Assembly (NCBI GenBank): GCA_963971425.1
Contig: OZ020525.1
Span: forward strand, 13,894,187-13,958,186
DNA from: Bryoerythrophyllum caledonicum
Taxonomy: Eukaryota; Streptophyta; Bryopsida; Pottiales; Pottiaceae
Direction of reading: 5' to 3'
Length of the DNA stretch: 64,000 nucleotides
Position numbers and translations under genes: made by a program. Shown piece after piece: positions 56,316-64,000 of this stretch. Under the pieces are notes generated by a model, which ran no database searches, had not been told where the DNA came from, and worked only from the letters and a program-made list of their open reading frames with translations. The number at the start of each line of letters is the position of its first letter. The first letter of the stretch is position 1.

Positions 56316-59142
56316 TTATGGAGGGGGGTTTGAAGTGTCAGGAAGGGGTTGGTTGTTTTCAAGTTTACGTTTATGTAGGAGTATCGACATAGCATGTTGG
56401 ATTGCAATAATGTTAATATTTGAAAAGGTGGTTTTGATTGAAGTGATGGGGGTTTTAAATGTTTCTTCAAGGGTTGTCATTGAGGGAATGAAGGTGGTGG
56501 CTCTAGCACCCACGGTGATGACAATGAGGGGGTCTACTTTCCATCCTAGTGCTTGAATGTCGTCAAGTAGTGGTTGGTATTTATTTGTTTTGTTTGCAAT
56601 AGTGTCCGGAGAGAATCTATCATTGCAATATGTGAATTCAATAAATTGGATGGTGAGACTAGGGTCTATGTGGTTTGGTGGGGGGTCTTTGTATGAAAGT
56701 CCTCTAACACATAGTAGGTCCGGTTTGAATCTTGCATTACAATGGCATCTTTGAGTATGACAGATACATGGTAATAGCCAAGGAGGGACCGCATTTTCCT
56801 GCGGGTTGTCATTAGAGGTTCCGGCATACATGAGAATGTAACACGAGGATTTGGTTGATGATATAAGTAGTTTACGAATAGCCCATACGGCTTTGTCATG
56901 TCTTTTGACAATTAGTGAGTGTATATGTGGGTTTTGGCACTTGAGTAAGACATGTAGCCATGTGTTTGGGTCTGTGGTGTTGCAAATTGGACATGTAATT
57001 GTAGGGAATCTTTCTATTCCAAAGAAGAGTTGTTTTTGGGCATTACCCATGTATTGTCCGGTGCGGAATTTGATTAGGCATGTGATTTGTGGGTCCGTTA
57101 TAATGGGGTTTTTCCAAAAATTGTTGGATAGTACGTTATGAATGTTTGGGTTGCCAGTCCATTTATCAATATTGGGGAAGTTTTCTGTAAGTTTTTCTAG
57201 GTTATTTACAAGATCATGTTTTTTGAGGTATTGTCCAAGAATCGTATGGGGCCTTTATCGGGAGTTTCACCCATAGAGGGCCATTCATATCTATGAAAGT
57301 AATATGGGGTGGTATGGGCGTGTTCGTATGGGTGTTCGGCATTCTTGTGGGTTTTTTCTCTTCCTTCCTTTGCTAGTTTGTCGGCTTGTTCATTGCCGTC
57401 GATATTAGCATGAGCTCGAACTTTGTGGAGTGTAGTAATTTGTGTATGGTTGTGGAGCATTGCAACCATAGATGTAAGGATAGTTTTATCCGGATGACTG
57501 TTGGGTAAAGTAGGGTGTTTAATGTGTGTATTAAAGAGATATAATACAATTATGCAATCTGTAAAAATGTGAGCCGGTTCGTTTGGGTATTGAGTGGTGA
57601 TTATTTTGAGGGTTTTGTATATAGCCATCATTTCGGCTCTTAGAATATTTTGGAGTCCATGTAGTCTTTTGCCTAATTTAATTTGTTTGGTTGAATTGTA
57701 TATCCCATAACCGGCTTTTTCTCGGTGCCAATGTCCCGGGCTTACTTCGGTTGGTTCTTTAAAGGAGCCGTCAGTGTAGTAGCTAAAGTTGGGGTCAAAT
57801 TTTAGGTATGTATTAATTTGGTAGTAGGAGAGGGGGAGGCTCAATTCGGTTATTGGTGATGTGGAGATGTTTGTGTGGGGGGTTTTAAACCATTTTTTGT
57901 TGCGGTCTACACGGGTTGAAATGGGTGTGGGAGAGGCAATTGCGGTGTTTAACTTGTTAATGTTTAGATTTTTTGCTATCAAATTGAGATGAGTGAGGTT
58001 TTCTAGAGTACCTATTTCTCGAGTTTGGTGATGTATACATAGGATATGTAGGGTTGCTGGTTCAAGGCGGGGTGTTTGTACTTGCGGTGGTATAGTGGGT
58101 TCTTTGTAGGTTATAGAGTCTGCTTCAAATAGTACTATGATGTGAGAGTCCGGAAATGGGCCTAAGTGTGGGTTAGGGTTGTGGTACCAATGAGTGTCGG
58201 GAGTGATAATAATGGTGATGTTGTGGTTGGGATCTTTATTTGCCGCTAGGCATGCCCAATGTGTTGCTTGTTGTGTTTCTTCTTCGTTGTGAGGGTGTGC
58301 AAGGCCTATTCCGCTCCATTTATAATCAAAAGCTTTTCCAAGAGAACCAAAAATCTTATCTCGTTTGAATGGAGAGTGAAATTTTGAGATTTTTGTAGAG
58401 CATGTAACGGGGGATGAGAAGTATGAATGTGTGATATTCAAAGATGTAATAAGATAGTCTAAGATAGGCTCGGGTAATGTGTAGTGTGCATTTTTAAGGG
58501 GGTCATTTTTGGGTATTCGGTAGTTATATCTTTGGTATAGCCAAACAATTTCGGTTTCGAATGTTTGGGGTATTGGTTCAATGTTAATGGGGGTTTGTAG
58601 TGCATTGTGGTATTGGTTCCACAACCATTGTAGTCTAGCGAGTGGTATGGTTATTAGATGTTTGCCATTACCTTCGTATATGTGGGCATTATCTTGTTGT
58701 ATTTTGATTGTATTTGTTTGTGCTAGGATGTCCGTTTCGGGGTTGCATTCGGTTGTAAAGATGTTAAGGAGGGGGATAATAAGAGGTGGCGTGACAAATC
58801 TTCTATTGCGGGGTTGTGCTTGGGGGTGGTGTAATTGTATGATATTTTGGTAATAATTGTTTTGAGTTCTAAGGTAGTATTGTGTGAGGATTTCGGTGTT
58901 ATGTAAGGAAGTATTTGGGTTGTGCCAAGGGAAAAGATTTCTTTGTGGGAGCCATTTGGCGTAGGTGTTGTTATTGTGGGACCAATGGCATAGATATGAC
59001 GTATATTGTTTGCTTATGTTGTTGGAGTCAATGTACTTTCTATGTTTGTGCGCGGTTATGTTGATTATTGGGTGTATGGAAGGGTTTTTTAATATGTGTG
59101 GTGGGGGCGCATGTGGTCGAGAATGTGTTGGGTTTGGAGGGA
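56316..59142 (-). pseudogene. LINE ORF2 fragment: RNase H, CCHC, restriction-like endonuclease
   Basis: From the 5' junction at 59142 the frame is open to 57206, then one frameshift near 57240 leads into the second frame ending at 56316. RNase H has all catalytic residues: YYTDGSF (Asp), LRAEMMAIYKTL (Glu), HIFTDCIIVLYLF (Asp) and ANIDGNEQADKLAKEG (Asp). Then comes CPIC...HVLLKC (CCHC), followed by KRHDKAVWAI, RFKPDLLCVRG, IQFIEFTYCNDR and KTNKYQPLLDDI, the PD-(D/E)XK-like pattern of restriction-like endonucleases in R2-type LINEs. A domain before RNase H (SGIGLAHPHNEEETQQATHW) is unassigned. RNase H plus RLE recalls the Dualen/RandI clade; that assignment is inference. Confidence 0.8.
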
Positions 59143-59240
59143 TAGTTCTATTACACTACCCTATGATAGGCTTAGTGAAAAGAATGAACAAACACTGTAT
59201 TCATGCCGGTCTCGATGTAGACCAGAGTTCTTCTTCCTCT

Positions 59241-60321
59241 AATATATTGGCTATATCCATAATAAAATCTGCAACAAAATTGAATTGTTTATTGTATACA
59301 TAAATTTATCATGTTATGTAAAAGTGACTTTGAAGCAAAGTTGCAATCAAGTTAGAACTCTAGGGTGATTTAACCCTTTAGCGCCTATGTGGACGACAAG
59401 AGTCAAAGATAATCTACAAGTGTAATAGATTAGGCAAAACATCATCTACACAATGTGTACATTTGAGCACAAAAATCTGTGACTCTATTTCATGGACATC
59501 ATTGTAGTTTGTTGATGCCTGCATAGATTAGAGATTGGAATGATCCATTGGAAAGGTAATGAGGACCTCAAAATGCGTTAAAAGGAAGCAAGAGACAATA
59601 GATTATTGTAGAAAGAGTTACAAGAGAAAAATCACAAAAACGACCTTGCCAGGGCCTCGGAGGCGCTAAAGGGTTAAGGTAACCTCCTCAGTAACCACCA
59701 AAACTCATAATCAATACTTATGAAGTTGGGGTATATCCAACCACTTCCATCCCATTACCACCCATTCAATTTCAAATGGACGATTGCTATTAGTAAGAAC
59801 CCCTTACTTTGGTCGGCTCCTATGGAGATACCTATTGGTGTCCACCGGCTAAACATGGCAGCACACTTAAAAATTTCATAAGTCATTTCCATTTCATTAA
59901 ATTACATAAAATCACTTGGATTGAAATTGTAATTCTATTGGCTATTACTGAAAAATAATTGTATTATTATTTGTTCACTCCATATTTGCGCACTGCTTGA
60001 CTTCTCGCTCATAGGGGGTATATCTAAATTGTGGCATGCTTGCAGTTTGACGGTGTCTACCCTTGAGAAGAAAAGTAATTTCAAATTGAGGTCATCAAAT
60101 GCGGACAAATTATATTCATATTCCAAAATTTATAAATACATGGAGTCACTTGTATTATGTATGCCAAATACGACCAAATACGTGATTGAATGAGGGAGAA
60201 TGAAGCCAAAATCAACAATATATGCCCATCTAAATACATGTATTCAACAAATACATCTGAATACATGTACTAATATATGTTGTTCCGGTCGGTTTCTCAG
60301 GTGTCTTGTTACTTGCTACAT
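59241..60321. other. Intergenic sequence
   Basis: Unique AT-rich sequence with no supported gene. GACGGTGTCTACCCTTGAGA at about 60049 is a fragment of the LINE/SINE tail. Confidence 0.4.
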
Positions 60322-60455
60322 AGTGTCTACCCTTGAGAGGGGGAAGTAGTTCCATACTACTAATTCCTTGCCTAGTGGGCACGGTTTTAGAAGTGGAATG
60401 AACAGACAATTCATTCATGCCGGGTCCCTACCACGGACCAACATTCTTCTTCTAC
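60322..60455 (+). mobile_element. Solo LINE/SINE 3' tail
   Basis: GTGTCTACCCTTGAGAGGGG, GGAATGAACAGACAATTCAT and TTCATGCCGGGTCCC match the tail of the SINEs (34597-34730, 59156-59240) and the LINE (complement of 56093-56212). It is probably a severely 5'-truncated retroposon ending in CTTCTTCT. Confidence 0.65.
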
Positions 60456-60520
60456 TAATATATGTATTTAGATACAATATAATAATACAACATAGTTTGA
60501 TGTATTAATACATCAAAATA

Positions 60521-60601
60521 CATGTATACAACAAATACATTTGAATCCATGTATACAACAAATACATTTGAATCCATGTATACAACAAATACATTTGAAT
60601 C
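60521..60601. repeat. 27-bp tandem repeat, three units
   Basis: Three exact copies of a 27-bp unit beginning CATGTATACAACAAATACAT. Confidence 0.92.
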
Positions 60602-60680
60602 CATGTATTTAGTTTTCCAAATACATGTACTTGATAACCTTATTCCACAATACTAACCTTTAATGTCAAACATAAACTTA

Positions 60681-61051
60681 GTGCCGCTTCACACCTAAAG
60701 CCCAAGTCCAAAGTCCAAACCCCATATCATTATGCCAAAAAAAATCAGCCAAAAAATTTGGCCTCTTTCATCTAACGGTCCAAATCTTGGTAGATTTTGA
60801 TTATTTTATTGAAAAATTTGACGGACTCTTGAAGGAAGTTTGGGTCAACTAAAAACGGCGACCCAAGTTTTGCTCGAGAGTCCGTCGCCTTGGCACCAAA
60901 ACTCTCCAAAAATACTGCCATGTAGGCACATTGGAAGACGACGGCCATTGGACTTTGGCCTTTGGTGTGAAGGCCGAGAGGCCGGACTTTGGCCATCTCA
61001 TTGGTGGAAACCGACGGACTCTTGACTTGGGCGTTAGGTGTGAAGTGGGCC
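60681..61051. mobile_element. MITE family 2 relative, TSD TTA
   Basis: The ends GTGCCGCTTCACACCTAAAG and the complement of TTAGGTGTGAAGTGGGCC are inverted, and TTA flanks both sides (60678-60680, 61052-61054). The interior shares CACCAAAA...CATGTAGGCA-type words with the element at 2050-2401. Confidence 0.72.
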
Positions 61052-61387
61052 TTAGGGAAGGAACAAAGTCCAATTTTGAAGATAGAAGTTCTTCTTTGCC
61101 ATGCTTGCACGCCTCGCTCTCTCTCTTGTACTCCGTACTTGTCAGCACCTCTCAAAAAGAATTTGGAAAATCTTGCTCCAGGGGAACATGAAATCATATC
61201 AGAACTTGTATCCCATATTATATGAAAAGGACTACTCAGATGCTATCATGCACTGTTCCTCAGGACCATGCTTTGGAGAGAACCACTTAGTCAATGAAGT
61301 TGTTTGTAAATTCACCCAAAGTTTCAATAATTACTTAGTTTTCTTATACTATATAATGTTGTTATTTTTTACTCTAAACAGTCACTA
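61052..61387. other. Spacer between MITEs
   Basis: No supported gene. The last two bases are the TA target of the next element. Confidence 0.4.
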
Positions 61388-61726
61388 CACTAAAAATTAT
61401 ATTTAGTGTTGGATGACAATTGGTGTATTTACCACCATCATGCCCCAACACTATTAGTCAACTTGTGGACAATTAGTGTATTGGGGCCACCATTTCTTAA
61501 TGGCAGCCTCCCTTTTAGCCGCCAAAGTTGCAAGTTGCATAATTAATGTATATTTCAAAATCTAACACTAAATGTCAACTTCTTCATTTTTCAATTCTTT
61601 AAATCTTACTATTGTTCACAATTGGTGTTGGAATTGACAATTAGAGTTGCTACAATTCTACCCTTGTTGACAATTGGTGTTGTTGTTCGTGTTTAGTGTT
61701 GCCAACACTAAATATAATTTTTAGTG
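61388..61726. mobile_element. Stowaway-like MITE, TA target
   Basis: The 25-bp ends beginning CACTAAAAATTATATTTAGT are perfect inverted repeats and TA flanks both sides (61386-61387, 61727-61728). Several internal copies of GACAATTGGTGTT are also present. Although the ends begin CACTA, the TA duplication argues against the CACTA superfamily. Confidence 0.82.
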
Positions 61727-63066
61727 TAGATCAATGGGAGAGTTTGGTGATGAATCCTTATTCATTCTTAAGCGTCGGGGAGATCATAATCTGGTCAATG
61801 TATGAATGGAAATTCTCCACGGATGAAAAAAACCACATTTCCATCCAATTTGTGTGTGGGTGCACTTTGTGAGCGTCCTTAGAACATGCACTTTGTTATA
61901 AGCCATGCAGGATAATACTAGACTTGGTTTTGGGCCATGGTGGGAAGATATGTAATAAAAACAGATTTCCATATATTGTATTTTGAAACTTTTGGTTTTT
62001 TTACCAAAAAATTGTTTAAACCATGAAGATTACCTTTGATGCGCTTAAGCTTTACTAGTAAAATGAAATTTATTAAGTCAAAGTTTGACTCTGACTTTTA
62101 CTATTTTTGAATCACTAAAATTGATTAACTGCTAGCAAATGTAAGTTTTGGTACCTATTATCATGGGATAGTACTTTCTACTCATTTTAAAGACATGGAT
62201 GATTTTCATCCAAATGAATTTTTTGTAGTAAGTTAGGGATATATGGAAAAAGTTGACTACCTTAGTATATTTTTCTAATTTATATTGTTTTTCTTAGTTT
62301 TCCTTTAGAAAATCATAAAACTTTGGTTATGCAAACAAAATGGAAACAAATCTACATATGGAAACCCTAAAGCTTTATTTAAGCAAAAATGTTAATAATT
62401 AATTTTTAAACTTTCAACATAAAATTAAACAAACAAAATAATCTCTATTACCATTATGAATCCATGGCCATAGGTCCCACATTCATGAGTTAACATGTGG
62501 AAGTGATAAACTTCAACACTACTTGAGAACTTATGAAGAGTTAAAAATAATTATGGAGGAAGTTTGGATTACGACAAGATAATGTTTGACCCCTTATGTA
62601 AGTGATCCAAGCTATTTTATCTTTTTTTCAAAAATATCATAAAACTAATTTTAGTTGCCTTTGAACCTAGGAACCCTGTGTATACTAAGGTCGGGGTACA
62701 TAACCTCAACTTTACCCAAGTTTGGCTTCCTTGAAAGAAAAATAAATTGAGCTGCCAAGGTCATGGCAAGCACGTTGCAGCTGGCGAATTGGACACACAA
62801 AGATTTTGAGGTTGATTCCGATAGCCCCGTGACAAGGCATCTATTGCTACTTTCCAAAAATAACAATGTCCATCAAGATGGGGGCTACTAATCCTTAAGG
62901 ATTAAAGACGACGGACTGCTATGACCAGCTAAGACAACAACTAAATTGCACATGGCCACAAATGAATGTGGTCGGCTGAAACCAAATCAGGAAAGGCTAA
63001 TGTGGACATAACAATCCCAGGGTTCATTCAGACAACCCTAGGGCAAGGCATCTATTACTACTCTCT
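61727..63066. other. AT-rich intergenic sequence
   Basis: No supported gene or element. Confidence 0.45.
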
Positions 63067-63174
63067 ATCTAGTTTGGGCTCGCTCATCTTTAAAGGGTTA
63101 GAGCAGCAATGAAGTTTCCTATCTAGTTTGGGCTCCCTCATCTTTTAAAGGGTTGTAGCAACGATAGAGTTTTC
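63067..63174. repeat. 54-bp tandem duplication
   Basis: Two imperfect copies starting ATCTAGTTTGGGCTC at 63067 and 63121, directly left of MITE copy D. Confidence 0.8.
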
Positions 63175-63175
63175 T

Positions 63176-63478
63176 TAAAAGTACACCCCAAAGCAGAAAG
63201 CAAGTAGGGATATGGTGCTAGACATGATGAAACTTTTTTATGCACGAGAATAGACGTCCAAAAATCTCATGTTCCCTATTTCTGCACTAGTGAGATGCAC
63301 AACAATCAATGCTCTTGGGTCCTACCCATGCAAGCTAAAGCTCCCCCATAGTACCCCAAGTTCTCAAAAGGTTGACTAATGGTTCCCCACACCTTTCCCA
63401 GTCACCATATGCATGAGTTATCAACATAAGACCCTAAGATTCGTGGTGAAAGATCCTAAATTACTTTCAGGAAAACTC
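63176..63478 (-). mobile_element. MITE family 1, copy D
   Basis: The ends GAGTTTTCTTAAAAG and CTTTCAGGAAAACTC are inverted. The interior is the reverse complement of copies A and B, including GGGTCCTACCCATGCAAGCT. Confidence 0.7.
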
Positions 63479-63633
63479 TAATGATTGAAACACAAGTATG
63501 TCACATTTCATGATGCTTTACAATAGTGAAGAAGTGCTTTCTATAAACAAAACTTGCTAGCCTTCTCCTCCTCCTCCTCATCCTCACCCGCCTATGTTAC
63601 ACTCCTCTCTCCTCCCTCCTGAAAAATCTGTCA

Positions 63634-64000
63634 CTAAGTAGGCACAAGGTGATGACACTCGCGGCCCCCATGAGTGAGAGCCTTGGCCACAATCATAGCC
63701 AGCGGAAGCGCAATCACCAAGCACAGCGACCCTCCTAACGCCGTCTTCGCGTAGCACCTCAACTCCTTCCAGTACTTATAAGACTGGCACACCATCCTCA
63801 CCAAACTACGCTCACTCCCTCGCCGACTACTCTCCACTGCGTCCTTTCCTCCCAATGTAGCGCGAGATGTAGATCCATCATGGTGGAGCAAACTCGACAG
63901 TCCACAGCTTGACGACTGCATGCTCTTGCATGGCCCGGTACTGATCAGTCTGCACATCTGCTCGCCATCGTCAAGCGGAGTTACAGGACTGGACAGTCCA
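63634..64000 (-). CDS. C-terminal exon of an unrecognised gene, cut by the window edge
   Basis: An open, GC-rich minus-strand frame from the right edge to a TAG at 63634. It contains a Ser-rich stretch (SSSCGLSSLLHHDGSTS), a basic segment (SSRRGSERSLVRMV), and one hydrophobic helix near the end (GGSLCLVIALPLAMIVAKAL) followed by a 13-residue tail. A membrane anchor at the C-terminus is likely. Codon use resembles the host genes. I do not recognise the family. Confidence 0.5.
   Translation of the reverse strand, partial: GLSSPVTPLDDGEQMCRLISTGPCKSMQSSSCGLSSLLHHDGSTSRATLGGKDAVESSRRGSERSLVRMVCQSYKYWKELRCYAKTALGGSLCLVIALPLAMIVAKALTHGGRECHHLVPT

Larger units (their letters stand above)
55828..59142 (-). 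mobile_element. 5'-truncated LINE with RNase H and RLE domains, 13-bp TSD
   Basis: The insertion is flanked by the perfect 13-bp direct repeat TAGTTCTATTACA (55815-55827 and 59143-59155). The 3' end is at the left: on the minus strand the conserved tail is followed by (GTT)n and then (CTT)n. The open frame runs right up to the 5' junction, so the copy is truncated inside its ORF downstream of the reverse transcriptase core. Domains kept are RNase H, a CCHC-like finger and a restriction-like endonuclease. Confidence 0.88.
55302..59240 (+). mobile_element. tRNA-derived SINE split by a MITE and a LINE
   Basis: The 5' part GGCCTTGGTGTAGCGG...TGTGACTTCAAGTCC (55309-55368) is the tRNA-like head. 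After a MITE the SINE continues 55666-55827 (CCTATTACCGTAGTCCACCC, AGGAAGCACTTAGTGTAG). After the LINE it resumes 59156-59240 (CTACCCTATGATAGGCTTAG, ATTCATGCCGGTCTCGATG). The SINE copy at 33842-34735 shows the same order, which proves the two insertions. Confidence 0.78.

Noticed and set aside
61388..61726. CACTA-superfamily element
   Set aside because: Although the ends start CACTA, flanking bases show a TA duplication and not a 3-bp one.

Overview
The window is nuclear DNA from a repeat-rich streptophyte. The evidence is land-plant style host genes with GC-rich exons, GT-AG introns and AT-rich spacers: an LRR-malectin receptor kinase, a DGS1/NCA2-like mitochondrial membrane protein and an AZG purine permease. 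No rRNA, plastid or bacterial signal is visible. I cannot place it to species; the mix of transposons, including an RLE-type LINE with RNase H and a Tc1 (DD34E) element, would fit an early-diverging lineage such as a charophyte alga, bryophyte or lycophyte.

Layout. 1-5.2 kb is a field of short inverted-repeat elements, several with clear target-site duplications (TSDs), followed by a 25-bp tandem array. 7.0-14.8 kb (+) is a 10-exon LRR receptor kinase with a proline-rich N-terminal repeat. 17.1-18.2 kb is a dead Tc1 transposase and 19.2-19.7 kb a hAT dimerisation-domain remnant. 19.8-24.7 kb (-) is the DGS1/NCA2-like gene in about 14 exons. 26.6-32.2 kb is one 5.6-kb PIF/Harbinger-like element (TSD TGA) that contains two nearly identical head-to-head Tc1 copies around a 150-bp centre and an N gap.

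32.3-49.3 kb is the most unusual stretch. Two diverged inverted repeats of about 0.6 kb bracket it. Inside are a zinc-finger gene remnant (+), a large spliced gene (-) that reads as a ParB/Srx-like domain joined to a beta-class DNA methyltransferase domain, and a divergently oriented MULE/SWIM transposase (+). The methyltransferase gene carries five in-frame stops, all explainable as C-to-T changes, and its last exon is split by a 1.9-kb element with ~600-bp terminal inverted repeats (TIRs) that carry tRNA-like modules. I propose, without proof, that this is a decayed giant MULE that carried a DNA methyltransferase.

49.7-51.8 kb (-) is the intact AZG permease. 52.7-61.7 kb is again transposon rich: a tRNA-derived SINE interrupted by a MULE-type MITE and by a 5'-truncated LINE with a perfect 13-bp TSD. 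The LINE ends in a (GAA)n tract of about 240 bp, and LINE and SINE share their 3' tail. The window closes with more MITEs and the 3' end of an unrecognised gene running off the right edge (-). Only the receptor kinase, the DGS1-like gene, the permease and the partial gene at the end look like functional host genes.
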